The position numbers and the translations under genes are program-made. The notes beneath the pieces are model-generated. The model worked only from the letters and a program-made list of their open reading frames with translations. It was not told where the DNA came from and did not search any database. A stretch of 64,000 nt of DNA from Nonomuraea gerenzanensis. GTDB taxonomy: Bacteria; Actinomycetota; Actinomycetes; Streptosporangiales; Streptosporangiaceae. The stretch is from positions 372,001 to 436,000 of the forward strand of contig NZ_CP084058.1 of the NCBI RefSeq assembly GCF_020215645.1. Reading direction: 5' to 3'. Below are positions 25,675 to 34,054 of this stretch, piece by piece (within the stretch, counting starts at the first letter, position 1; each line of letters begins with the position of its first letter).

Positions 25675-26538
25675 GTGCCATCGCAGCAGGGCAGTCCAAC
25701 AGTTCGGCGGCTCCGGTTGGGTCAGGAGCTACGCCTACTCCGCGAGCGGCGGAAGTACACCGGGGCCAAGGCCGCCAGAGAGCTCGGCTGGTCGGCGAGC
25801 AAGGTGAGCCGCATCGAGGCCGCCAAGACCATGCCGTCCGCCGAGGACATCAAGTCCATGGCGAAGCTGTACCGCGCCGACGGCGACAAACTTGACGAGC
25901 TCGTCGGCCTGTTGCGTGATGCGGAGCAGCGTGGGTGGTGGGAGGATTACGAAGACACCCTCCCCGAGGAATACACAAGATTCCTCGGCCTGGAGGCGGA
26001 GGCCATCCACCAGCGCAACTGGGAACCCCAGGCTGTGCCGGGTCTCCTGCAGACCGAGGACTACGCCCGGGAGGTCATCCTCGCCACGCGGGGCATCGCG
26101 CGCATCACGCACAGCGGCGTCCGCAGCAGGGTCGAGGCCCGGCTCGACCGGCAGCAACGGGTCCTGCACAGAACCGACCCCTGTCGGATGAGCGTCATTC
26201 TGGACGAAGCGGCATTAATGCGCCGTTTTGGCGAGCCTTCGGTCATGCGTGAGCAGATGGAACATCTGTTGGAGGTGTCCCTACTGTCACACGTCAGCGT
26301 TCAGGTCCTACCATTGGACTCGCTTCACCCGGTCAACACCGGTGCGTTCATTCATCTCAAGTTCGCGGAATTCGACGATGTGGTGTACCTCGAGCAGCTC
26401 TACTCGGCCCACTTCGTGGAGGACCTCGAGCGGGTGGCCGGATACGAGACGGCCTTCGACCACATGCGGTCGGAGGCTCTGGACGAGGACGAATCTCGCG
26501 TGCTCATCCAGCGCAAGGCCATGCTCTGGCGGCGTTGA
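25675..26538 (+). CDS. XRE-family regulator with DUF5753 domain
   Basis: A 287-residue regulator. The HTH_31/XRE domain covers residues about 10-75 (LRLGQELRLLRERR, GWSASKVSRIEAAK). The DUF5753 domain follows (WEPQAVPGLLQTEDYAR, ILDEAALMRRFG, VQVLPLDSLHPVNTGAF). In actinomycetes such genes are paired with DUF397 genes and include WhiJ-like developmental regulators. GTG 25675 has AAGGAG upstream. The palindrome in its promoter suggests autoregulation. Confidence 0.92.
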   Translation: MPSQQGSPTVRRLRLGQELRLLRERRKYTGAKAARELGWSASKVSRIEAAKTMPSAEDIKSMAKLYRADGDKLDELVGLLRDAEQRGWWEDYEDTLPEEYTRFLGLEAEAIHQRNWEPQAVPGLLQTEDYAREVILATRGIARITHSGVRSRVEARLDRQQRVLHRTDPCRMSVILDEAALMRRFGEPSVMREQMEHLLEVSLLSHVSVQVLPLDSLHPVNTGAFIHLKFAEFDDVVYLEQLYSAHFVEDLERVAGYETAFDHMRSEALDEDESRVLIQRKAMLWRR

Positions 26539-26591
26539 CGCTTGACGACGCCGTCACCTCAATACACAGGCAACGGAGCCTAGGGAAGAAA

Positions 26592-26816
26592 ATGCACAAC
26601 GACATCACGAAGGCGGCCTGGCGCAAGGCCAGCTACTGCAACGGCGCAACGGCTTGCGTCGAGGTGGCGCCGCTGGCGGACGGCAACGTCGCGCTTCGGG
26701 ACAGCAAGCAGCAGGACGGCCCGGTCCTGGTGTTCACGCCGTCGGAGTGGGCCGCCTTTGTGGCGGGCGTCCAAGACCATCAGTTCGACCTGGCCACTCT
26801 GGCTGCCAGCGCCTGA
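26592..26816 (+). CDS. DUF397 protein (partner of the XRE regulator)
   Basis: A 74-residue single-domain protein: AAWRKASYCNGATACVEVA, ALRDSKQQDGPVLVFTPSEW. This is the classical DUF397 sequence, nearly always encoded beside an XRE-DUF5753 gene and thought to modulate it. ATG 26592 has AGGGAAG upstream; the gap after the XRE gene is 53 nt. A strong terminator starts at its stop codon. Confidence 0.92.
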   Translation: MHNDITKAAWRKASYCNGATACVEVAPLADGNVALRDSKQQDGPVLVFTPSEWAAFVAGVQDHQFDLATLAASA

Positions 26817-26862
26817 CGACTCCGGAGAATTTGTCGGCACAGTTTTCCGGAGTCGTTCTTTT
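26816..26862 (+). terminator. Rho-independent terminator after the XRE/DUF397 unit
   Basis: ACGACTCCGGA (26816-26826) pairs perfectly with TCCGGAGTCGT (26846-26856) over 11 bp, followed by TCTTTT, an unusually canonical terminator for this genome. Confidence 0.85.
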
Positions 26863-26914
26863 GTGGCTCCAGCCTGCTGGGCCGGTTTTTCTGATATCTG
26901 CGTGGCAGACGAAC

Positions 26915-26946
26915 GCGGCGTGCCCGGATCTCACTGGGCACGCCGC
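26915..26946. terminator. Hairpin beyond the MFS gene and Fur remnant
   Basis: GCGGCGTGCCC pairs perfectly with GGGCACGCCGC over 11 bp with a 10-nt loop. It would end minus-strand transcription from the MFS gene. Confidence 0.6.
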
Positions 26947-26960
26947 GCGCGTCTCAGGGG

Positions 26961-27038
26961 TCAGGCCAGGTCCTGGGCCACGGTCTGCATGACCGCCAGC
27001 CGGGCGGCGGTCACCCGCGGCCCGGCCTGACGGATCAC
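26961..27038 (-). pseudogene. Remnant of a Fur-family regulator (N-terminal 25 codons)
   Basis: From GTG 27038 the minus strand reads VIRQAGPRVTAARLAVMQTV and then stops at a TGA (26961). This closely resembles the first helices of the Fur/Zur/CatR family (RxAGLRVTAxRLAVL). The remaining ~110 residues are absent. It lies 15 nt downstream of the MFS stop and in the same frame. Confidence 0.5.
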
Positions 27039-27053
27039 GTCGCCTGCTCCAGG

Positions 27054-28472
27054 TCAGGCAGCGGCCGGCACGCGGCGCCGCACCAGGAACAGCGAGCTCA
27101 GCCCGGCGAGCACGGCCAGGGCCGCCATGGCGACGGACGTGGTCAGCGAGGCGGTGGCGGCCGAGGCGCCCGCGTCGAGGGAGATGAACAGCGTGCCCAC
27201 GGTGGAGACGCCGATGACCTGGCCGAGCTGCATCACGGTGAGCAGGGCGCCGCTGGCGTCGGCCGCGTACGCGTCGTCCACCTGCTCGGTGGCCATGTTG
27301 GTGACCGCGACCTGCACGCCGAGGCCGGCGCCGATGAGGGCGCTCATGACCGCGTACGCCACGCCGCCGCCGGCGGCCAGGCCCAGGCCGACGTAGGCGG
27401 GGGCGGCCACCACGTAGCCGAACGGCACCAGCGGCCGCTGCAGCCGCGCGGGCAGGCGCGGCCAGGCGAGCCCGACCAGGCCGAACGCGAGGGCGCAGGG
27501 CACCAGCATCATGCCGGAGGCCAGCGGCGACAGGTGCAGGTCGCCCTGGAGGTGCAGCGCGGAGGTGAACAGGAACGCGCCCCACGTGGCCGGGCCGAAC
27601 AGCAGGATCGCCAGACCGGGACGCATGCCCGGCGCCCGCAGCACCCGCGCGTCCACCAGCGGGCGCCCGCCCCGCGAGGTCACCCAGCGCTCGACGCGGA
27701 CGAACGCGGCGAACGTCACCACGCTCAGCCCCATCGAGATCCAGCCCCACAGCGGCCAGCCGAGGTCGCGGCCGAGCACCAGCGGCACCACGAGCAGCAG
27801 CACCGCCGCCGACAGGCTCACCAGGCCCAGCGGGTCGAGCCCGGTACGGCCGCCGCCCTCGTCGGCCGGCAGCACCTTCAGCCCGGCCACCAGCAGCAAC
27901 GCCCCGATGGGCACCAGGGTGAGGAACACGACCCGCCAGCCCAGCCCCAGGCCCAGCAGGATGCCGCCGAGCGCCTGGCCCACCACGATGCCGCCGCTGA
28001 TCACCAGCGACCACAGGCCGATCGCCCGGCCCCTGGCCGCACCGTGATAGTTGCGCTGGATCAACGTCAGCACCTGCGGCATCATCATGGCGGCCCCGGC
28101 GCCCTGCAGCAGCCGGGAGGCCACCAGCCAGCCGGTCGAGGGTGCCAGCCCGGCGGCGAGCGTGGTGATCACGAAGACCGCCAGGCCGCCCAGAAACGCC
28201 TTGCGATAGCCGAACAGGTCGCCGATCCTCGCTCCGGTGATGAGCAGCACGGCGTAGACGATGGTGTACCCGGCGACGATCATCTGCAGCCCGGCCCCCG
28301 AGGAGTGCAGGTCTGCCTCGATGGTGGGGGTGGCCACGTTCACGATGTTGACGTTCAGGATCGCCAGGAACTGCCCCACGAGGATGATCGCCAGGAGCAG
28401 GCCGCTGGCCTTGGGAACGGCTTCCTGCGTCTGGGTGTTCACAGGAGGGGTGAAAGCGGCAGTATGCGACAT
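27054..28472 (-). CDS. MFS drug:H+ antiporter (DHA2, 14-helix type)
   Basis: A 472-residue polytopic exporter. Helix 1 has LLLAIILVGQFLAILNVNIV with the DHA2-type motif D1 position as N. Motif A reads GARIGDLFGYRKAFLGG, and motif C reads GGIVVGQALGGILLG. It should export drugs or small metabolites in exchange for protons. It diverges from an MmyB-like regulator, with an inverted repeat in the promoter region between them. Confidence 0.92.
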   Translation of the reverse strand: MSHTAAFTPPVNTQTQEAVPKASGLLLAIILVGQFLAILNVNIVNVATPTIEADLHSSGAGLQMIVAGYTIVYAVLLITGARIGDLFGYRKAFLGGLAVFVITTLAAGLAPSTGWLVASRLLQGAGAAMMMPQVLTLIQRNYHGAARGRAIGLWSLVISGGIVVGQALGGILLGLGLGWRVVFLTLVPIGALLLVAGLKVLPADEGGGRTGLDPLGLVSLSAAVLLLVVPLVLGRDLGWPLWGWISMGLSVVTFAAFVRVERWVTSRGGRPLVDARVLRAPGMRPGLAILLFGPATWGAFLFTSALHLQGDLHLSPLASGMMLVPCALAFGLVGLAWPRLPARLQRPLVPFGYVVAAPAYVGLGLAAGGGVAYAVMSALIGAGLGVQVAVTNMATEQVDDAYAADASGALLTVMQLGQVIGVSTVGTLFISLDAGASAATASLTTSVAMAALAVLAGLSSLFLVRRRVPAAA

Positions 28473-28498
28473 GCTGCTCAGTCTGCCGCCATCCCGGT

Positions 28499-28527
28499 AC
28501 CAGTAACGAGAGCCCCTTTATACTGGT
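28499..28527. promoter_or_regulatory. Operator candidate between the MFS and MmyB-like genes
   Basis: ACCAGTA (28499-28505) and TACTGGT (28521-28527) form a perfect inverted repeat spaced by 15 nt. Further CTGGT copies follow to 28540. It lies in the shared divergent promoter region, as expected for a local repressor site. Confidence 0.5.
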
Positions 28528-28575
28528 ACTGGTGCTAACTGGATAAGCCGCCCCGTGTGCCCCCATAGTGGAGAA

Positions 28576-29412
28576 ATGACCGTGGCTGAGGCAAGACGTA
28601 TCGACCTGTCGGCGTTCCTGCGCTCGCGGCGGGAGCGGATCACGCCCGAGATGGTCGATCTGGCTCCCGGCCCACGCAGGCGCACGCCGGGGCTGCGCCG
28701 CGAGGAGGTCGCCCAACTCGCCGGGGTGGGCGTCACCTGGTACACGTGGCTGGAGCAGGGGCGGCCGATCAACGCCAGCCCGCAGGTGCTCGACGCGATC
28801 TCGCGCACGCTCAGGCTCGACAGCGCCGAGCGCCACCACCTCTACCGGCTGGCCGGGCAGGCGGCCGACCCGGTCCCCGTCGATTCGGGCCAGGTGACAC
28901 CCGAGATGCAGGGCATCCTCGACCGGCTCGGCGACATGCCCGCCTGCGTGTCCAACAGCCGGTGCGACGTGCTGGCCTGGAACGACGCCTATGCCGCCCT
29001 GTTCCCCGAGCTGGTCGCGGCGCCGGAGGGGGAGCGCAACTCGCTCTGGCAGGCCTGCGTGCGCCCCGAGCCCACCACCCGGCTGCTCGACCGCGACCAC
29101 GAGCTGGCGCGGGCGGTGGCCGTCTTCAGGGGCGCCTACAGTCGGCACACCGATTCGCGGTGCTGGCAGGACTTCGTCCGCAGGCTCAGCGCGGAGAGCG
29201 CGGAGTTCGCCCGGTTGTGGGCCCGCCAGGACGTGGCCGATCCGGGGCCGAGGGTGAAGCGGTACAAGCACCGGGAGCTCGGCGGGCTGCGCTTCAGCAC
29301 GACCAGCCTGACGGCGATGCCGGAGATCCGGCTCATCGTCTACACCCCGATGGATGACAAAACTTGCCGGGCTATGTCCGAATTGATGAGCATGAGGGAG
29401 TCTGCGCGGTAG
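28576..29412 (+). CDS. MmyB-like XRE-family transcriptional regulator
   Basis: A 278-residue protein. The N-terminal HTH has RTPGLRREEVAQLAGVGVTWYTWLEQG, the hallmark of this family. The C-terminal MmyB ligand-binding domain has CDVLAWNDAYAALF and GGLRFSTTSLTAMPE. Family members often control an adjacent exporter or dehydrogenase. ATG 28576 has GGAGA just upstream; an earlier GTG at 28555 is less likely. It probably regulates the divergent MFS gene. Confidence 0.92.
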   Translation: MTVAEARRIDLSAFLRSRRERITPEMVDLAPGPRRRTPGLRREEVAQLAGVGVTWYTWLEQGRPINASPQVLDAISRTLRLDSAERHHLYRLAGQAADPVPVDSGQVTPEMQGILDRLGDMPACVSNSRCDVLAWNDAYAALFPELVAAPEGERNSLWQACVRPEPTTRLLDRDHELARAVAVFRGAYSRHTDSRCWQDFVRRLSAESAEFARLWARQDVADPGPRVKRYKHRELGGLRFSTTSLTAMPEIRLIVYTPMDDKTCRAMSELMSMRESAR

Positions 29413-29472
29413 TCCGCCCTGCATGGCATGCTCGATCCCTGTAAGACAGGTTTCGAGCGGAAGTGGCGGCGA

Positions 29473-30552
29473 ATGAGAATCCCCCGTGCCCTCCCGGTGA
29501 TCGCTGTCGTCGGATTACTGGCGGCGTGCTCGGCGGCGCCCGAGCGTGAGCCCCTGAGCCAGCAGGTGGCCGCGCCGGAGGAGAGCTCGCAGCAGAAGAG
29601 CGCGAAGCCGACCCCCGAGCGCAAGCCGTTCACGATCGCGTTCGGCGGGGACGTGCACTTCGAGGGCATCCTGCGGCCACGGCTGAACAACCCCCGCACG
29701 GCGCTCGGCCCGATCGCGAGCGTGCTGCGCAAGGCCGACTTAGCGATGGTGAACCTGGAGACGGCCATCACCACGGGAGGGACACCGGCGCCCGGCAAGC
29801 AGTACACGTTCAGGGCGCCGTCCAGCGCGCTGACGGCGCTGCGGGCCGCCGGGGTGGACGTCGCCTCCATGGCCAACAACCACGGCATGGACTACATGGA
29901 GACCGGGCTGGCCGACTCGCTGGCGGCGATCGAGCGCGGCAAGCTGCCTGTGGTGGGCATCGGCGAGAACGCGGCTCAGGCGTACCGGCCCTTCCGCAAG
30001 ACCGTCAACGGCAACCGGGTCGCGATCATCGGCGCCACGCAGGTGCTGGACGCCGAGTTCATCCAGTCGTGGACGGCCACGGCGGAACAGGGCGGGCTGG
30101 CCTCGGCCAAGAACGAGCCGGCCCTGCTGCGCGCGGTACGCCAGGCCCGCAAGAACTCCGACACCGTGATCGTCCACCTGCACTGGGGCACCGAGATGCA
30201 GAAGTGCCCCAACGAGGCGCAGCTCTCGCTGGCTCCCAAGCTGGTCGAGGCCGGCGCGGACGTGGTGGTCGGCGGGCACGCGCACATCCTGCTCGGCTCC
30301 GGCTACCTCGACGACGCCTACGTCAACTACGGCATGGGCAACTTCGTCTTCTACAACTCCAACCCGGCCACGACCGGCAGGACGGGCGTGCTGACGCTGA
30401 CCATCAACGGGCGCAAGATCTTGAAGGACTCGTGGACTCCGGCCACGATCCAAGGGGGTATCCCGATACCGATGACGGGGTCGGCCAGGACCGGGGCCGT
30501 GGCCGAGTGGAAGGCGCTGCGCGCCTGCACGGGGCTGGCCGCACGACCCTGA
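29473..30552 (+). CDS. CapA/PgsA-family lipoprotein (metallophosphatase fold)
   Basis: A 359-residue exported lipoprotein. The signal peptide ends in a lipobox LLAAC with Cys19. The CapA domain has AFGGDVHFEG, MVNLETAI, ASMANNHGMDY, VHLHWGTE and VVGGHAHILLG, all metal-binding positions of the family. CapA relatives act in capsule or poly-gamma-glutamate handling. No partner synthase is nearby, so the role is open. ATG 29473 was chosen because the signal peptide starts there; an in-frame start at 29428 adds a non-signal extension. Confidence 0.88.
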   Translation: MRIPRALPVIAVVGLLAACSAAPEREPLSQQVAAPEESSQQKSAKPTPERKPFTIAFGGDVHFEGILRPRLNNPRTALGPIASVLRKADLAMVNLETAITTGGTPAPGKQYTFRAPSSALTALRAAGVDVASMANNHGMDYMETGLADSLAAIERGKLPVVGIGENAAQAYRPFRKTVNGNRVAIIGATQVLDAEFIQSWTATAEQGGLASAKNEPALLRAVRQARKNSDTVIVHLHWGTEMQKCPNEAQLSLAPKLVEAGADVVVGGHAHILLGSGYLDDAYVNYGMGNFVFYNSNPATTGRTGVLTLTINGRKILKDSWTPATIQGGIPIPMTGSARTGAVAEWKALRACTGLAARP

Positions 30553-30563
30553 TCGATCTATTC

Positions 30564-30584
30564 TACTGGACATCTCGTCCAATA
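30564..30584. promoter_or_regulatory. TetR-type operator before the EphD-like gene
   Basis: TA-C-TGGAC-ATCTC-GTCCA-A-TA, an inverted repeat with 5-bp perfect core arms and matching TA ends, ending at the ribosome site (AGGAGG 30584-30589). Its place suits repression by the co-transcribed TetR protein. Confidence 0.55.
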
Positions 30585-30594
30585 GGAGGTCGCG

Positions 30595-32346
30595 ATGCGG
30601 ATGGTCGAGTCCGGTGACGTGCGGCTGGCGGTGTCGGAGGAGGGCGATCCCGGCAGGCCGGCCGTGCTGCTCCTGCACGGATACCCCGACACGCATCGGG
30701 TCTGGGACGAGGTGGCCGTGCTGCTGCGCGACCGCTTCCACGTGGTGCGCTACGACGTACGCGGGGCCGGGGCGTCCACCGGCCCGGCGGACCGGCGCGA
30801 CTACGGCTTCGACCGGCTGATCGGCGACCTGCAGGCGGTGCTCGACGCCGTGGGGCTGCCCCGCGTGCACCTCGTCGGGCACGACTGGGGCTCGCTGCAG
30901 GGCTGGGAGGCGCTCGGCAGGGCCGGCATCAGGGACCGGCTGGCCTCGTTCACCAGCCTGGGCGGGCCGGGGCTGCGGCAGGCGGCGGACTTCACCCGAC
31001 ACGGGCCGCGCCGCGACGTCGCCGCGCAGCGGCTCAGGTCCTGGTACATCGGGGCGTTCCGGCTCCCCGTGCTGCCCGAGCTGGCCTGGCGCTCCGTGCT
31101 GCCCGGGCTGGTGACCCGCGCCCTGCGCGGCGACGGCATCGCGCCGCGCCCGGGGCATCCGGCCGACACGCTCGTCGCCGACGGGCTCAACGGGCTCGCG
31201 CTCTACCGGGCCAACATGCCGGGGGGCGCGCTCGACCCGCGCGTGCCCGGCGTGCCCGTGCAGATCATCGAGGCCACACGCGACGCGTACGTCACCCCGG
31301 CGCTGCTGGCCGCCGTGGGGCGGTGGGCGCCCCGGCTGTGGCACCGGCGGGTCGCGGCCGGGCACTGGGCGCACCGCAGCAGGCCAGAGGCCGTGGCCGG
31401 GATGATCGCCGAGTTCGTCGAGCACGTGGAGGGCGGGCCCGCGAGCGGGGAGTTGCGGCGGGCGCGCGGGGAGGGCGGGCCTGTGAGCGGGGAGTTGCGG
31501 CGGGCGCGCGGGGAGGGGGCGTTCGGCGGGCGGCTGGTGGTCGTCACCGGTGCGGGGTCCGGGATCGGGCGGGCGACGGCGCGGGCTTTCGCGGCGCACG
31601 GGGCGGAAGTGGTCTGTGCGGATATCGATATCGACGCGGCCAAGCGGGTGGCCGACGGAATTGCGAGAGATTTTCGGATCGCGGCGTTCGGTGTGCAGGT
31701 CGATGTGGCGAATGCCAGCGAGATGGAGGACTTTTCCCGAAATATCATCTCTGAATATGGTGTCCCGGACATTGTGGTGAACAATGCGGGGATCGTCGTC
31801 GCGGGCGCGTTCCTCGACCACACCCTCGACGACTGGCGCAGGATCATCGACGTCAATCTGTGGGGCGTCGTCCACGGCTGCCGGCTCTTCGGCGCCGCCA
31901 TGGCCGAGCGCGGCGCGGGCGGGCACCTCGTCAACGTCGCCTCCCTGGCCGCGTTCGCGCCCTCCCGGGTGCTGCCCGCGTACTCGGCCTCGAAGGCGGC
32001 CGTGAAGATGCTCAGCGACTGTCTCAGGGCCGAGCTGGCGGATCACGGCATCGGGGTCAGCGCGATCTGCCCCGGGTTCGTCTCCACGGGCATCGCGAGC
32101 CATGGGACGTACACGAAAGAGGGGTTGCGCGAGGACGCCGTGCGCGGGCTGGCGCGGCGCGGATACCCGCCGGAACGCGTGGCCGCGCACATTCTGCGGG
32201 CCGTGCACAGAAACCAGGCCGTGGTCCCCGTGAACGCCGAGGGCAGAATCGGCTATGCGCTGTCGCGGATTTCGCCCCGTGCGATGCGCGGGCTGGCCCG
32301 ATTGAGTAAATTCACGGGTAACGATCGCCCATACAGGAGAAGATGA
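30595..32346 (+). CDS. ephD: EphD-like fusion: alpha/beta hydrolase (epoxide hydrolase type) plus short-chain dehydrogenase
   Basis: A 583-residue two-domain enzyme. Residues 1-280 form an alpha/beta hydrolase (LLLHGYPDTHRVW, nucleophile Asp in GHDWGSLQGW, His in AAGHWAHRS). Residues about 310-583 form an SDR (TGAGSGIGRATA, NNAGIV, YSASKAAVK). The same order occurs in mycobacterial EphD, linked there to modification of cell-envelope lipids. The linker contains a 14-residue unit duplicated in tandem. ATG 30595 with AGGAGG. A TetR gene follows 4 nt later. Confidence 0.9.
   Translation: MRMVESGDVRLAVSEEGDPGRPAVLLLHGYPDTHRVWDEVAVLLRDRFHVVRYDVRGAGASTGPADRRDYGFDRLIGDLQAVLDAVGLPRVHLVGHDWGSLQGWEALGRAGIRDRLASFTSLGGPGLRQAADFTRHGPRRDVAAQRLRSWYIGAFRLPVLPELAWRSVLPGLVTRALRGDGIAPRPGHPADTLVADGLNGLALYRANMPGGALDPRVPGVPVQIIEATRDAYVTPALLAAVGRWAPRLWHRRVAAGHWAHRSRPEAVAGMIAEFVEHVEGGPASGELRRARGEGGPVSGELRRARGEGAFGGRLVVVTGAGSGIGRATARAFAAHGAEVVCADIDIDAAKRVADGIARDFRIAAFGVQVDVANASEMEDFSRNIISEYGVPDIVVNNAGIVVAGAFLDHTLDDWRRIIDVNLWGVVHGCRLFGAAMAERGAGGHLVNVASLAAFAPSRVLPAYSASKAAVKMLSDCLRAELADHGIGVSAICPGFVSTGIASHGTYTKEGLREDAVRGLARRGYPPERVAAHILRAVHRNQAVVPVNAEGRIGYALSRISPRAMRGLARLSKFTGNDRPYRRR
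31429..31512 (+). repeat. 42-bp tandem duplication in the ephD interdomain linker
   Basis: Units 31429-31470 and 31471-31512 differ at two bases by eye. They encode GGPASGELRRARGE and GGPVSGELRRARGE. The repeat is in frame and lies exactly between the two enzyme domains. Confidence 0.85.
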
Positions 32347-32350
32347 ATCC

Positions 32351-33007
32351 GTGTCTTCGCCGCAAATGGACGACGTATGCGTCCACCCCAATGCCCTCAG
32401 GCGGCAGCCCGCACAGCGCCGCAGCGCCCGGCGCGTCGAGCGGATGCTCGACGCGTGCGCCCAGCTCCTCGACGAGGCCGGGTACGAGGCCCTGTCCACC
32501 ACTCGCATAGCCGAGCGGGCGGGCGTGGCCATCGGCTCGGTCTACCAGTTCTTCCCCGACAAGCGAGCGATCACCCAGGAGCTCACCCGGCGCAACGTCG
32601 AGGAGTTCGTCCGCAGGGTCGATCGCAGGTTCCTCGAAGAGGACTATCGCGGCTGGTGGGAGGCCGTCGACGCGATCATCGACATCTACGTGGACATGCA
32701 CCGCACGGTCGCCGGGTTCCAGAGCCTGCACTTCGGTGACGCCGTCGATCTCAACCTGCTCGACTCCGACTCCGACAACAACACGGTGATCGCGGGCCGG
32801 CTGCGCGGATTGTTCCTGAAGGAGTTCGGGCTGGCCGACAGCCCCGCGCTCGACCTGGCCGTGCTGGTGGCGGTCGAGGCGGGCGACGCCGTGCTGAAGA
32901 TGGCCTTCCGCCGCGATCCCGATGGGCAGCCCGAGATGATCGACGCGGCCAAACAGCTGATCAGGGGGTTCCTGACCCGCCAGCTCAGATCCTGGGCGCC
33001 GCGTTAG
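32351..33007 (+). CDS. TetR-family transcriptional regulator
   Basis: A 218-residue regulator with the HTH RMLDACAQLLDEAGYEALSTTRIAERAGVAIGSVYQFFPDKRA. The C-terminal ligand domain is of the usual length. GTG 32351, 4 nt after the ephD stop, with AGGAGA upstream, so it is co-transcribed and likely represses its own unit through the repeat at 30564-30584. Its 3' end overlaps the convergent gene by 4 nt. Confidence 0.9.
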   Translation: MSSPQMDDVCVHPNALRRQPAQRRSARRVERMLDACAQLLDEAGYEALSTTRIAERAGVAIGSVYQFFPDKRAITQELTRRNVEEFVRRVDRRFLEEDYRGWWEAVDAIIDIYVDMHRTVAGFQSLHFGDAVDLNLLDSDSDNNTVIAGRLRGLFLKEFGLADSPALDLAVLVAVEAGDAVLKMAFRRDPDGQPEMIDAAKQLIRGFLTRQLRSWAPR

Positions 33008-34050
33008 CGCCCGGCCTCGTAGACGGCGACGGTCATGGTGCCCGGGCGGCGGCCGTACTCGGCGTACCGGGACGACAGCTTGACCTTGACGGTCATCTTG
33101 CCGTCGGGGCCGGGCCGCGTCCTGCCGAACATGGAGAAGCCCACGCTGCCCCCGGAAGGAGGCTCCGAGCAGTAGCCTTCCGTGTTCTGCAGCTTGCCGT
33201 TCACGTGGACCTCGCCGGTCAGCCGTCCCGCGAGGACGCCGCCGCAGTACACGACCAGCGCCCAGTCCCTGCTCAAGGCCGGCACGGTCACGGTCACCTC
33301 GCGCGCCGCCGGCCAGACGGCGCTCTTCGAGCCGACCAGCCGGTAGTCGGGCGGCGTCCCGCCGAAGGACTGCGGGGGCGCGACGGGGGAGGGCGCGGGT
33401 GGCATCGTGGCGGGCGGTGTCCACTCGTAGACGCCGAACCGCCACCTCTTCGCCTTCTCGCTCGGCACGGCCTTCAACTGCTTCGGCACGGAGATGGTGA
33501 GCTTCGCCCGGCGCGTGCCGGACGGGAACGGGACGAGGTCGCTCGGCATGTGCGTCTCGCACATCTTCAGCAGGGAGGCCATGGGGGTCAGCGCCCACGT
33601 GTCCGGACCGGGCTGGACGACCCGGACCTGCGGCACCAGCCGGGTCCTCGACGGGCAGTCCGCCATGATCGCCAGCGGCTTGCCACTCACCTTCACCTCG
33701 AACGTCACCTCGTCCTTCTCCGGCGCGTCCAGCGTGGCCGTGGCGATCCGGCGGTAGAGCGTGCCGTCCTGCTCCTCGAAACTCGCCGGGAGCAGGTGCG
33801 GCGAGGGGGCGCCGGCCGGGGTGGCGTCCTTGCGGGGCTGGAACACCTGGGCGGGCGGCCCCGGCTCGACGAGCATCCCCGCCACCACGACCGACGCGGC
33901 GGCGACCCCGGCGACGGCGACCGTGACCAGGCGGCGGCGCCGGGCCGCCCGAGCGCGGGTGCGCAGCCGCTCCCACGGCACCGGCCGCTCCAGGGCGGGC
34001 CGGCTGCGCACCTCCAGCAGGTCATGCAGATCCTGACGGCTGACGGGCAC
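33004..34050 (-). CDS. Membrane-anchored hypothetical protein, probable sigma-factor partner
   Basis: A 348-residue protein with a short cytoplasmic N-terminus (MPVSRQDLHDLLEVRSRPAL), a basic stretch, and one membrane helix (LVTVAVAGVAAASVVVAGMLV, about 41-61). The large extracytoplasmic domain has paired cysteines (MCETH, YCGG, YCSEP). The layout and its position 4 nt after a SigE-type sigma gene suggest an anti-sigma or sensor role, but no zinc-binding HxxxCxxC motif is seen. The extracellular domain is not recognised. Confidence 0.75.
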   Translation of the reverse strand: MPVSRQDLHDLLEVRSRPALERPVPWERLRTRARAARRRRLVTVAVAGVAAASVVVAGMLVEPGPPAQVFQPRKDATPAGAPSPHLLPASFEEQDGTLYRRIATATLDAPEKDEVTFEVKVSGKPLAIMADCPSRTRLVPQVRVVQPGPDTWALTPMASLLKMCETHMPSDLVPFPSGTRRAKLTISVPKQLKAVPSEKAKRWRFGVYEWTPPATMPPAPSPVAPPQSFGGTPPDYRLVGSKSAVWPAAREVTVTVPALSRDWALVVYCGGVLAGRLTGEVHVNGKLQNTEGYCSEPPSGGSVGFSMFGRTRPGPDGKMTVKVKLSSRYAEYGRRPGTMTVAVYEAGR

Positions 34051-34054
34051 GTCC

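Noticed and set aside
24171..26862. Complete integrative conjugative element
   Set aside because: No integrase, replication initiator, FtsK-type translocase, tRNA or direct att repeats are visible; at most a remnant or a small derived locus.
26734..29424. 896-codon open frame on the minus strand over the MFS gene and its neighbours
   Set aside because: Shadow of the MFS gene in another phase; Arg/Pro/Gly-rich without motifs and crosses a terminator and a divergent promoter.
29740..32532. 930-codon open frame antisense to CapA and EphD genes
   Set aside because: Both plus-strand genes have full catalytic motifs; the antisense frame has none.
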